DNA of 40,580 nucleotides, from NCBI GenBank assembly GCA_021803655.1, contig JAJZLK010000028.1, positions 1-40,580 on the forward strand, in the 5' to 3' direction. The notes below the pieces were generated by a model that was not told the origin of the DNA, did no database searches, and worked only from the letters and a program-made list of their open reading frames with translations. Of this stretch, positions 23,028 through 30,908 are shown piece by piece (within the stretch, counting starts at the first letter, position 1; each line of letters opens with the position of its first letter). A program made the position numbers and the translations under genes. The DNA is from Thermoplasmata archaeon (GTDB lineage Archaea; Thermoplasmatota; Thermoplasmata; Thermoplasmatales; Thermoplasmataceae).

Positions 23028-24122
23028 TTGATATCATCTGGAAAGAAAGGTAGCCTTATCCTGTCCAGTTTCTTTTTCTCGGTCGGCTGGTTTTCGGTAG
23101 CCTTTTCGATGCCACTTCTTGGAGTAAGGTATGGTTTCAGCAGCACACAAATAGGTGCTCTCGGCTTTCTCATGGCATTCCCCTTCATACTGTTCTCATA
23201 CCTTATGAGGAATTCAAGGTCAGATAAATTCCTCAAGATACTCAGATATGTTCCGCTCGTTATAACCGCCTGCTCTCTTGTATTCATCATATCATCCCCT
23301 GTTCTCTACGTTATCGGGGTTGCGATAGCTGATCTGATGCAGGGTCTCTACTGGATTGTCATTGAAATATACCTGGGGTTCGTGGACATCAAGAAGGGGG
23401 CAGAGAAATATTCATTCTCATGGGGGGTTCCCAATTTCGCCATTCCCCTGATCATGGGATTCGTGATAATGGATTTTGGATTCAGGGCACTATTCATAAT
23501 TTCTGCGATTTCATGCATAGTCGCATTCGTTACCACCCCTACTGTGCACTTTCCCAGAGTACAGGTGGAGAACAGGAAGCTACAGTTCATGCAGATTATT
23601 CCGGTGATGTTTGTTGGAGTAAGTGCCGGGTTTCTCTACTACGTGGTGATACCGTACCTGAAAGTATCCGGTCTGGCTTACAACTACATAGGAATCCTGG
23701 CCTCCATACCTGCTCTCGTCATGGCAACAGGTTTTCTTTTCCTCATAACAATGAAGGAGGTCGGAATAAGAAAAGTAGCGATGATCTCCTCAATACTTCT
23801 ATCGTTCCCACTTCTCTTCGTAGTTTTTCACAGCGCTCTGGATATCGCGATTATAAGTGTAGTCACCGGAATCGGTTCCTCGATTGCTTTCTCCAAGATA
23901 CTGTCATACATAACGGGGTCCTCAAGCCCATCTTATGGAGTATTTTATTTTGAGAGCCTTTTCGGGGCGGGGTTCATAGTAGGATCACTTATTGGAGGAT
24001 TCCTCTTTGGCGTATTTGGATTCTATGCCTGTGCACTCCTGTTTGTTCTGCCTATCATGTATTCCATCCGGGTCTATGTCACGGGTTATTTCCGCCGAGA
24101 GTCTTCCTCATTTCCACCCTGA
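23028..24122 (+). CDS. major facilitator superfamily transporter
   Basis: A 364-residue integral membrane protein with about eleven to twelve hydrophobic segments and short loops, the size and layout of a compact MFS carrier. The first half has FSVGWFSVAFSMPLLGVRYGFSSTQIG, with the MFS-like pattern of a helix followed by Gly-rich turn; SLIGGFLFGVFGFYACALLF is near the end. The substrate cannot be told. TTG at 23028 is the best start: GAAGGTG precedes it and a TATA-like element is upstream. Its last 44 bases overlap the end of the opposite-strand gene. Confidence 0.8.
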   Translation: MISSGKKGSLILSSFFFSVGWFSVAFSMPLLGVRYGFSSTQIGALGFLMAFPFILFSYLMRNSRSDKFLKILRYVPLVITACSLVFIISSPVLYVIGVAIADLMQGLYWIVIEIYLGFVDIKKGAEKYSFSWGVPNFAIPLIMGFVIMDFGFRALFIISAISCIVAFVTTPTVHFPRVQVENRKLQFMQIIPVMFVGVSAGFLYYVVIPYLKVSGLAYNYIGILASIPALVMATGFLFLITMKEVGIRKVAMISSILLSFPLLFVVFHSALDIAIISVVTGIGSSIAFSKILSYITGSSSPSYGVFYFESLFGAGFIVGSLIGGFLFGVFGFYACALLFVLPIMYSIRVYVTGYFRRESSSFPP

Positions 24123-25179
24123 TGTTCATCGGCCCGTTATAATCCTTATCGACCTGTTTCTTGCAGGAAAGGCATTCCAGGTTATAATCAGGAAGAACCT
24201 TGAAGGACGCATTGCCGCATCCCGGGCATGAAGACCTGATCCACATGCTTTCCTGTGGCACCAAGCGGGACGGAACAGGCTGCTGCTGTTTACCTGGTGT
24301 TTCGGTGATCTCGTCTCCAACAGGCTGCTTAACTCTTTCTGGCACGGGGATGATGGTCAGGAGTGAGTACATTCCTGTAACTCCCCAGAATATCATGAGA
24401 AACAGTGAAACAGATCCAGCGACCTGTAATGCAGGTGATGTTGAAACGCTTGAGACTAGAATGAGAAGCGTGATTCCATCTACAATCAATGCAATGGTAA
24501 GTGACCTGAGAAGACCAATGTAACGGTATGCAATATTCAGGAGGAAAGCTTCTGGAATGAAGAGCAACAGGTTCTCAAGGAATCCATATGTGCCATAAAA
24601 TATAAACAGATAGATCACGGACTGGACTGCCGCGATAACAGCTATTATGAGCAAATCAAATTTCCACTTTCCAACGTTCAGTATTTTGCGTCCGGAGAAT
24701 TTCTGCAAATAACTTATGATTAAAAGAGGAACAAAGATCGATACAGCGATCGAAAGGCCGAAATTGATCTGTCCCTGGGTAAAATCGACCAGTGGTGGAG
24801 TTTGAGTAAGATAGGTTTCCTCCGCCGCGGAGATCCCCGGATACAGCGTGTTGAACAACAGTGACAGTGTGACCTGGAGCAGAACGTACACAGAAAGGAG
24901 ACGCAGATAAGTTATCCTCTCCTCTGGAGACGATTTGCGCATTCCGGGAGCATAACGGTAATAAACCATAGAAATGATTGGAAGTGCAATTATTCCCGCC
25001 AGGATCAGCAGTGAAGCAGGGCCAGGAAAGAAATCAGAAACGCTCGCAAGCGAGGAACTTCCAAAGAAGATCTCCATTATGCCATAGATAACAAACGTGA
25101 ACAGAGCAATGTAGAAACCTGCTATCTCCAGATATTTCAGGATCTTTCCAAACACATCTCTTTCGCTCACGTTATTCAC
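24079..25179 (-). CDS. polytopic membrane protein with C-terminal zinc ribbon
   Basis: No family is recognised with certainty. About seven or eight hydrophobic segments fill residues 15-280 (for example IALFTFVIYGIMEIFF, LLILAGIIALPIISMVYY, LSIAVSIFVPLLIISYL). A Pro- and Gln-rich linker follows, then a zinc ribbon with C318-X2-C321 and C336-X2-C339 that should face the cytoplasm. Such ribbons occur in many archaeal membrane proteins of unknown role. GTG starts at 25179 or 25170 are both possible; GGAGG stands at 25183-25187. It is 26 bases behind the AlaX-like gene on the same strand, so probably co-transcribed. Confidence 0.75.
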   Translation of the reverse strand: MNNVSERDVFGKILKYLEIAGFYIALFTFVIYGIMEIFFGSSSLASVSDFFPGPASLLILAGIIALPIISMVYYRYAPGMRKSSPEERITYLRLLSVYVLLQVTLSLLFNTLYPGISAAEETYLTQTPPLVDFTQGQINFGLSIAVSIFVPLLIISYLQKFSGRKILNVGKWKFDLLIIAVIAAVQSVIYLFIFYGTYGFLENLLLFIPEAFLLNIAYRYIGLLRSLTIALIVDGITLLILVSSVSTSPALQVAGSVSLFLMIFWGVTGMYSLLTIIPVPERVKQPVGDEITETPGKQQQPVPSRLVPQESMWIRSSCPGCGNASFKVLPDYNLECLSCKKQVDKDYNGPMNIRVEMRKTLGGNNP

Positions 25180-25205
25180 TTCCTCCGAACATCACGGCCG
25201 AAAGC

Positions 25206-25919
25206 TCACGAGAGGGTTATTGTCAGCCTCTTGTTGATCTTTCCCTTGACGAGGGAGGTCTTGATTGCGATATTTCCAATTTCGCCGGTATTTTTTACCT
25301 GTGTTCCCATGTCAGGTTGCAGTGGAAGATCTCCGATCTCGCATACTCTCGTGTTTTCCTTGTCCGGAACCTTACCCTTGCTGAATGCCATCAGGCTCGG
25401 ATTTTCCTCGAATTCCTTCTTCGACAGAACCCTGTTGGTCACCTCTAACTTCTGTGCAACAAAGGAGTTTGCTTTGCTTTCCAGGGTCTTCACCATTTCC
25501 TCTGTTATTTCATCTGCTATGACATCAATCCATGCGTGATCATCATAGGTTTCATTGATCCTGGTTCCAGCCCCATAATCCCTGAAAGCTATTCCAGCGA
25601 GAATGAAGAGAGCAGTTCTAAACCTCATGTGAATGTGCCTGAGCTCCCAGTCAATGTTCTGGTAGACTGTCTGCCCTACTATGTCCTGCGGGTACGTGTC
25701 GTGTGACATGAGATGAACCCATTTTCCATCCCACCACGTATCAATAATGGGGTATTTTTTCCCGTTAATCACCACTTCGCCCTTGTCGTTTGGCTGTCCA
25801 TCTATGCTTGGAACGAACATCGATCTGTCAACAACCAGGTCGGTAAATTCGACAAAAGTCGCTTTGCTTTCACACTGAGTTGAATATGGATTATTCAGGT
25901 ACAGGAGTTCTGTTGTCAT
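25206..25919 (-). CDS. AlaX-like alanyl-tRNA editing domain protein, zinc site lost
   Basis: Related to the editing domain of alanyl-tRNA synthetase, free-standing versions of which remove Ser or Gly from tRNA-Ala. DGQPNDKG near 40-47 corresponds to the family GGGQPSDxG, and MGTQVKNTGEIG at 204-215 to CGGTHVKNTGEIG. The zinc ligands are all changed. The HxxxH motif reads RTALF (R101, F105), and the CxxxH motif reads DMGTQ (D203, Q207). The fold seems intact and the rest is well kept over 237 residues, so this is not a decaying gene. It may bind tRNA or another ligand without zinc chemistry. First gene of a unit with the zinc-ribbon membrane protein. Confidence 0.82.
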   Translation of the reverse strand: MTTELLYLNNPYSTQCESKATFVEFTDLVVDRSMFVPSIDGQPNDKGEVVINGKKYPIIDTWWDGKWVHLMSHDTYPQDIVGQTVYQNIDWELRHIHMRFRTALFILAGIAFRDYGAGTRINETYDDHAWIDVIADEITEEMVKTLESKANSFVAQKLEVTNRVLSKKEFEENPSLMAFSKGKVPDKENTRVCEIGDLPLQPDMGTQVKNTGEIGNIAIKTSLVKGKINKRLTITLS

Positions 25920-25938
25920 CGTCTGGAAAATGTCTCTC

Positions 25939-25947
25939 TTTACTTTA
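25939..25947 (-). promoter_or_regulatory. TATA-like element for the AlaX-like gene
   Basis: TAAAGTAAA on the minus strand is centred about 24-26 bases before the ATG at 25919, which fits a leaderless mRNA. Confidence 0.4.
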
Positions 25948-26130
25948 TCCTTGCTGTCTGAATTTGTGGAAGATAATTTGAACTGTAATCACGATGGATT
26001 ATCACGCCGGTTCACACCGACGGCTCCGTAAATTCAGGTCTTTCTATTAATCTGAATCATTGTCAATGGCTCATCACCGTGAAACTATTGGTATCGAGTA
26101 ACCAAAATGCTGAATAGCGTGGAGATGCTG

Positions 26131-26139
26131 CATTAAAAC
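26131..26139 (+). promoter_or_regulatory. TATA-like element for the isochorismatase-family gene
   Basis: CATTAAAAC is centred about 25 bases before the ATG at 26160, so the transcript should begin at the start codon. Confidence 0.4.
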
Positions 26140-26159
26140 AGGGAAGGGCTGGTGGTTAC

Positions 26160-26717
26160 ATGGTAAAGGTCACGGGGGATTCTGTTCTGGTTTTGATAGA
26201 TGTACAGGCAGCGTGGAATGATCCTGTCTGGGGTAAGAGGAACAATCCAGAGGCTGAAGAGAAGATGTCCATTGTGCTCAGAAAATTCAGGGAGCACAAC
26301 CTCAGGGTAATTCATGTTAGGCATGATTCAAGAAACCCAAAGTCTCTTCTCAGGGAGGGTAAACCTGGCTTTGAATTCAAGAAGGAAGTAGCCCCACTGA
26401 AAGGAGAAACAATCATCACTAAACACGTTAACAGTGCTCTGATCGGAACCGACCTGGATAAACTGCTTCGCGAAATGGGAAATCCAAGTGTCTATTTTGC
26501 GGGTCTCACAACTGATCATTGCGTAAGCACCAGTGCCAGGATGGCAGGTAACCTTGGATACAGGACCTTTGTGATAGGAGATGCCTGTGCAACCTTCGAA
26601 AGACGAGGCAAAATTGGCGGAATGATTCCTGCAGACATGGTTCATCAGGTTAACCTCGCATCCATTGATGGAGAGTTCGCTGAGGTGGTAAACTCTGGAG
26701 AACTTGAATTTCAATAA
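26160..26717 (+). CDS. isochorismatase-family cysteine hydrolase
   Basis: The catalytic triad of the family is complete: D14 in VLIDVQAAW, K88 in IITKHVNSAL and C121 in GLTTDHCVSTSARMA, with the usual cis-peptide-type neighbourhood before the Cys. Members hydrolyse amides such as nicotinamide, N-carbamoylsarcosine or ureido compounds, or isochorismate. The 185-residue length and sequence do not decide the substrate. FolC follows after a two-base gap, so they share a transcript. Confidence 0.88.
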   Translation: MVKVTGDSVLVLIDVQAAWNDPVWGKRNNPEAEEKMSIVLRKFREHNLRVIHVRHDSRNPKSLLREGKPGFEFKKEVAPLKGETIITKHVNSALIGTDLDKLLREMGNPSVYFAGLTTDHCVSTSARMAGNLGYRTFVIGDACATFERRGKIGGMIPADMVHQVNLASIDGEFAEVVNSGELEFQ

Positions 26718-26719
26718 TT

Positions 26720-28084
26720 GTGGAGCATACGCCATATCCGGGCTGTAACATACGGTCACAAAACTTCGAAGTTAAGTTAATCAGCAGGTTAAACATTACC
26801 GGCAAATTGGACAAGGAAATTCTTGATTATTTATACTCATTGAAGCGGGAAGGAGTGAAGATGGACCTTTCCGTGGTGAGAGGCCTGTCGGAGACCACAG
26901 GAATCTCCAGCGACCTTTTCAAGTCCATGCATGTTGCAGGTACAAATGGAAAAGGTTCAACTGCTTGTCTTCTTTACAACGTTAAAAATGCCAGGGAAAA
27001 GACTGGTCTCTATACCTCTCCGCACCTTGTTTATTTCAATGAGCGGATAATATCGGGAAGGGAAATGATCCCGGACAGTTACATCGAAGGGTTCATCAGG
27101 AAACATATGGATGAAATAGAGTCACAGAAGAAATTTAACAGGAATCCAACCTTCTTCGAGGTCACCACGATCATGGCATTTGGATACTTCATAGATACAG
27201 GATGCTCCTCCGTATCAGTTGAGGTTGGTCTGGGGGGGCGGCTTGACGCCACGAACATAATAACTCCTGAAATATCGGTAATCACACACATCGGTTTCGA
27301 TCATGCAAACATACTCGGCGGTTCTCTTACATCTATAGCGAGGGAGAAGGCAGGAATCATAAAGGAAGGCGTTCCGGTGGTAACCGGGGAGAATAAACCA
27401 GAAGCACTGAGAGAAATAATCCGGGTGGCTGGGATCAGGCACAGCCGGGTCATACGGGTAAATGAATACTGCAGGATAGTTGACCTGGAGGCATCGCTTG
27501 AGGGAAATAAATTCAGGGCAGTGACAGAGAAGGACAGTTACGAGATATCAAGCTCGATGCCAGGGAAATACCAGGTGAAGAATATTGCTACTGCAATTTC
27601 TGCCCTTGAAAATCTTCCAGATCCGCCTTCGAGGAAAGATATAGAGACCGGAATTTCAACCGCACGCTGGCCCGGACGGCTTGAGCTGGTCAGGACAGAA
27701 CCCACTGTAATACTTGATGCCGCTCATAACCCTCCTGCAGCGTCAACCCTGGTGAGCGCACTGAAAGAGCTCGTGAAGGAGGAGCCAGTGATTCTTGTTG
27801 GTCAGCTGAAGGATAAGGACTATTACTCGTTTCTCTCGGCACTTCGCCCTCTGTCTGGCAGGATAATCCTAACAACTCCTGATGAGGAATCACGTGCTGA
27901 GGATCCAGAAAAGCTGATGCCCATCGCATTGAGAATTTACCGGGAAGTGAACGTTATCAAGGATCCCGTAGAGGCTTATGCCTTTGCCCTGAATCAATCA
28001 GCTCCGGTCATTGTGACCGGTTCGATATATCTTATAGGGATTATAAAAAAATTGGAAAACTCTTCTTTATATCCATTCAAGTGA
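26720..28084 (+). CDS. folC: folylpolyglutamate / dihydrofolate synthase
   Basis: Adds glutamate to folate-type cofactors in an ATP-dependent reaction. The Mur-ligase-like fold is shown by YLYSLKREGVKMDL near 38-51, the P-loop GTNGKGST at 74-81, YTSPHLVYFNERI, VEVGLGGRLDATN, ISVITHIGFDHANILG and, in the C-terminal domain, ILDAAHNPPAA. 454 residues. The start is GTG 26720; nothing conserved is lost if translation began a little later, but it must precede residue 37. Thermoplasmatales may use tetrahydrofolate or a relative, so the exact substrate is inferred. Confidence 0.92.
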   Translation: MEHTPYPGCNIRSQNFEVKLISRLNITGKLDKEILDYLYSLKREGVKMDLSVVRGLSETTGISSDLFKSMHVAGTNGKGSTACLLYNVKNAREKTGLYTSPHLVYFNERIISGREMIPDSYIEGFIRKHMDEIESQKKFNRNPTFFEVTTIMAFGYFIDTGCSSVSVEVGLGGRLDATNIITPEISVITHIGFDHANILGGSLTSIAREKAGIIKEGVPVVTGENKPEALREIIRVAGIRHSRVIRVNEYCRIVDLEASLEGNKFRAVTEKDSYEISSSMPGKYQVKNIATAISALENLPDPPSRKDIETGISTARWPGRLELVRTEPTVILDAAHNPPAASTLVSALKELVKEEPVILVGQLKDKDYYSFLSALRPLSGRIILTTPDEESRAEDPEKLMPIALRIYREVNVIKDPVEAYAFALNQSAPVIVTGSIYLIGIIKKLENSSLYPFK

Positions 28085-28132
28085 CTTCTTCGCAATTGTA
28101 TTAAAGTGCGATTTCTGAAGCAAAGTTTTTTT
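28085..28132 (+). terminator. possible folC terminator with T-run
   Basis: CTTC and TTCGCA (28085-28094) can pair with TGCGA (28107-28111) and GAAG (28117-28120), with an internal bulge, and seven T follow at 28126-28132. The T-run also forms part of the next promoter, so either role or both are possible. Confidence 0.3.
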
Positions 28133-28137
28133 GTATA
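28129..28137 (+). promoter_or_regulatory. TATA-like element for orc1/cdc6
   Basis: TTTTGTATA is centred 33 bases before the ATG at 28166 but only 18 before the ATG at 28151. Transcription starting about 26 bases after it would exclude the first ATG and leave a six-base leader for the second. Confidence 0.4.
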
Positions 28138-28165
28138 GTTGAAAATGTAGATGTTACCTGATTTT

Positions 28166-29416
28166 ATGACAAATCCTTTTATCAACATCAACGAAGGCTC
28201 CGGGATCCTTGTCGGGAACCTGTCCAGTCTGGGAGGAGCCTTTATTCCGGACAACCTTCCTCACAGGGAGGAAGAAATATCGCAGATGAGCAGGCTCCTG
28301 GGGAGCCTCATGAGAAACACGAGACCATCTAACATAATGGTCTATGGAAGAACAGGTACCGGAAAGACATCCACCACAAGATACGTTGTGAAGATGCTCA
28401 CAGAGGCAACCAGGGGTTCAGTTATGGTGAGCTACATTAACTGTCAGATCTACGATTCCCAGTATTCTATCCTGATCACGCTGGTCAATTTCTTCTCAAG
28501 AAGCGAGGAAGAACACATCCCGCTGAGCGGATGGCCCATGGATCGGATTTATGCAGAACTTGTCAGGAGAATGCAGGAGAGCGGGAAGTTTCTGCTCATA
28601 ATTCTTGATGAGATCGATAAGCTTGTTGCTAAAGGAGGGAGTGACTCTCTTTACGTTATCCTCAAACTGGCCGATGATACCAGTGCCCCCTGCAGTTCAA
28701 TTATCGGGATCACCAACAATACCTCATTTACGGAAAGTCTTGACGCCAGGGTGAGGAGCAGGTTGAACCAGGAAAGCCTATTATTTCCTCCATATGACGC
28801 CAATGAACTGAAGGATATCCTTGCATACAGAACAAATGGACTTCTCAAGGAAGGGGTTCTGGAGGAATCTGCCATGAATCTCTGTGCAGCAATAGGCGCC
28901 AGGGAACATGGAGACGCAAGGAAGGCGCTTGATCTCCTACGTATTGCAATAGACATATCGGTAAGGGACTCAAAGGAAAAGGTGACCGAAGTTGAAGTCA
29001 TTTCCGCGAGAGACAGGCTAGAGGTGGATATACTGCGAGAGTCTATTCGTTCGCTCCCCCTTCACTCAAAGATTCTGCTCCTGAGCTGCGTGGTCACGCA
29101 GGAAATGGGTCAAAGACCTACACTGACTGGAGAAATATTCGAGAATTACTGCAATATATGTGCTGAACTCGGGTACCAGTCTCTCTCGTCAAGGAGGATA
29201 GGTGACATGCTGTCAGATCTCGATGATACCGGTCTAATCTCTTCAAAGATACAGAGCATGGGAAGATACGGGAGATCAAGGTTGATTCAACTCGCTGAAA
29301 ATGGCGAGTTACTGAAGAAGTATCTTCTTGAGGAAGATGCACTCTCGTCATTCCGCGGCAGGAAACTTGGAAGACAGGTAAGGTTCAAGATTGGGGACGA
29401 AGAGTCCACCGGCTGA
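28166..29416 (+). CDS. cdc6: Orc1/Cdc6 replication initiator
   Basis: Origin-binding AAA+ ATPase that loads the MCM helicase. Walker A GRTGTGKT at about 61-68, Walker B LLIILDEIDKL at about 144-154, sensor 1 GITNNTSF and an arginine-containing DARVRSRLNQ; then the lid and a winged-helix domain (PTLTGEIFENYCNICAELGY, SSRRIGDMLSDLDDTGLI). About 416 residues, normal. The second ATG at 28166 is preferred from the promoter spacing; 28151 adds five residues. Many archaeal origins lie beside such a gene, but the 66 bases upstream show no origin recognition boxes that I can see. Confidence 0.94.
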   Translation: MTNPFININEGSGILVGNLSSLGGAFIPDNLPHREEEISQMSRLLGSLMRNTRPSNIMVYGRTGTGKTSTTRYVVKMLTEATRGSVMVSYINCQIYDSQYSILITLVNFFSRSEEEHIPLSGWPMDRIYAELVRRMQESGKFLLIILDEIDKLVAKGGSDSLYVILKLADDTSAPCSSIIGITNNTSFTESLDARVRSRLNQESLLFPPYDANELKDILAYRTNGLLKEGVLEESAMNLCAAIGAREHGDARKALDLLRIAIDISVRDSKEKVTEVEVISARDRLEVDILRESIRSLPLHSKILLLSCVVTQEMGQRPTLTGEIFENYCNICAELGYQSLSSRRIGDMLSDLDDTGLISSKIQSMGRYGRSRLIQLAENGELLKKYLLEEDALSSFRGRKLGRQVRFKIGDEESTG

Positions 29417-29422
29417 GGTTCT

Positions 29423-30052
29423 TCACCGGTAGATGAAGCACATATCGTCTGCAACCTTTACCAGTGAAAGGCCATTTCTCTCCGCAAAATCAAAGGGGGC
29501 CGCAGTCCAGTCATAGTTGTCGACAATAATCAACCACTTTCCGCTGAGACGAGGCATTACCGTATTCAGTTCGAACGTTACGTGGTCGTATGTATGCTCT
29601 GAATCATGGAAGAAGATATTCACGCCCTTTATCTCCTTCAACTTAGAAGGGAGGGTTGTACGTGAGTTTCCCAGGGTCAGGTTCCAGTTTGGCTTCAAGT
29701 GGTCCGGCACAAGGAACCCTACTGGTGCCTTCTCCTTCTCCTCACCATATCCAGCCCCAAGATCAAAGCTGTACAGTTTTCCGCCAGATTTGCTGAGCGC
29801 GGAAAGAAAAGCATAGCTTGTTGAACCTGGGCCGACACCAGTTTCAACAACTGTTGCAGGGGCAAGCAGGCAAGTGGCAGTGAATATTGCTGATAGTTCA
29901 TCAGCAGAAACCTGCCAGAAATTCCTATTTCCGATAATGGACCCTACGAAATGAACAATCTCTTCAGCATTCCTTATGAACTCCACGTAACTGCCCGGGT
30001 CCAGCCCGTAATGAGAGCAGAAATCACGCCAGAACTTTTCCGTCACTGCCAA
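29423..30052 (-). CDS. class I SAM-dependent methyltransferase (unknown substrate)
   Basis: The SAM-binding strand and Gly-rich loop are seen in TVVETGVGPGSTSYAFLSAL near 67-86, the acidic residue after the second strand in KLYSFDLGAG, and the post-motif FFHDSEHTYDHVTFEL as in Methyltransf_24-type enzymes. 209 residues. The substrate is unknown. The start is TTG 30052 or GTG 30046, both inside the upstream hydrolase gene (29-base overlap), and neither has a clear ribosome-binding site. Six bases separate its end from the convergent cdc6. Confidence 0.8.
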   Translation of the reverse strand: MAVTEKFWRDFCSHYGLDPGSYVEFIRNAEEIVHFVGSIIGNRNFWQVSADELSAIFTATCLLAPATVVETGVGPGSTSYAFLSALSKSGGKLYSFDLGAGYGEEKEKAPVGFLVPDHLKPNWNLTLGNSRTTLPSKLKEIKGVNIFFHDSEHTYDHVTFELNTVMPRLSGKWLIIVDNYDWTAAPFDFAERNGLSLVKVADDMCFIYR

Positions 30053-30731
30053 AGGTGATAGTCTCTCCCACTTTAGGAATCAGCACATTGGAGCTTCCCT
30101 TGTCATGTACGTATTTCCTGAACTCTTCCGGATCGCTCTTAACAAGATCGAAGGTGTTGTAATGCATAGGTATAGTATACTCAGACCGGAGCTTGGATGT
30201 TGCAAGTGCAGCCTCAACAGGGGACATTGTGTAGTATCCACCAATAGGGAGCAGTGAAAGATTGGGGTGATAAACCTCCCTGATCAGTTCCATGTCTCCG
30301 AATACGCCTGTATCCCCTGCGTGATATATTCTGAACCCGTTTCCAAAGACAACTCCCATTGGAGGGCCAACGTTCTTTCCCTTGTAGCTTGAACTGTGTA
30401 CTGCAACAACGGAACTTATCCTGATACCGGAGACGGTTACGCTTCCGCTCAGGTTTATTCCTTCAACCTTCAGACCCTTGAACTCCTCCTCAAGAGTCCA
30501 GGCAAGCTCCACCATAGTCACGAGCGGCACCTTGTTTCTCATAGCGATATCGACAGCGTCTCCAAGGTGATCCGAGTGTCCATGCGTGACTATCACCACA
30601 TCTGTATTTACACTGTCCTTGTTGAGGTCTGTTTTCGGGTTGCCGGTTATGAAAGGATCAACCAGCACCTTCTTGCCCATGTCTACTTCGAAGCATGCAT
30701 GACCATGCCATGTCACTTTGGTGTTGCCCAT
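30024..30731 (-). CDS. UPF0173 metallo-beta-lactamase-fold hydrolase
   Basis: Belongs to the MBL superfamily, UPF0173 (YtkL-like) group. Metal ligands are seen in WHGHACFEV, the core THGHSDHLGDA, AVHSSSYKG, YHAGDTGVFGDM and the final PMHYNTFD. The 236-residue length is standard. The physiological substrate is not known for the family. The ATG at 30731 fits a leaderless mRNA from the upstream TATA-like box; the in-frame TTG at 30737 would lie upstream of the transcription start. Confidence 0.92.
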   Translation of the reverse strand: MGNTKVTWHGHACFEVDMGKKVLVDPFITGNPKTDLNKDSVNTDVVIVTHGHSDHLGDAVDIAMRNKVPLVTMVELAWTLEEEFKGLKVEGINLSGSVTVSGIRISSVVAVHSSSYKGKNVGPPMGVVFGNGFRIYHAGDTGVFGDMELIREVYHPNLSLLPIGGYYTMSPVEAALATSKLRSEYTIPMHYNTFDLVKSDPEEFRKYVHDKGSSNVLIPKVGETITFGSDGKVLA

Positions 30732-30751
30732 GCGCAATCTATTGTTTTATC

Positions 30752-30760
30752 ATATAAATT
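30752..30760 (-). promoter_or_regulatory. TATA-like element for UPF0173-methyltransferase
   Basis: AATTTATAT on the minus strand, centred about 25 bases before the ATG at 30731. One of the best matches to an archaeal TATA box in the window. Confidence 0.6.
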
Positions 30761-30871
30761 TATGATCAATCGATAAGGGAACGAGTGCCGCGGCGAGTGG
30801 GAAATATGATTGGGATCGGGATACCTCTTGAAAAGTTTAGCGAGAACCTATAAGGCTTCCCTGTTGTTTTA

Positions 30872-30898
30872 AAAAAAGAGAGAGGAAGACCTCTCTCA
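30872..30898 (-). terminator. hairpin and T-run terminator of the OFOR operon
   Basis: Read on the minus strand, GAGAGAGG, loop TCTT, CCTCTCTC forms a perfect eight-base stem (30898-30879), followed directly by seven T (30878-30872). It begins 11 bases after the beta-subunit stop. This is the clearest terminator in the window. Confidence 0.75.
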
Positions 30899-30908
30899 TG
30901 CAAGACCT

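Noticed and set aside
25971-26105. Possible box C/D sRNA on the minus strand
   Set aside because: Sequences like ATGATT and CCTGA occur, but the four boxes do not match the consensus and spacing together. The region also has a weak GCCGGT/ACCG pairing that looks accidental.
28085-28165. Replication origin beside orc1/cdc6
   Set aside because: The gap is only about 80 bases and shows no repeated origin recognition boxes or clear unwinding region beyond one T-run. GC-skew analysis and a genome-wide search for repeats would be needed.
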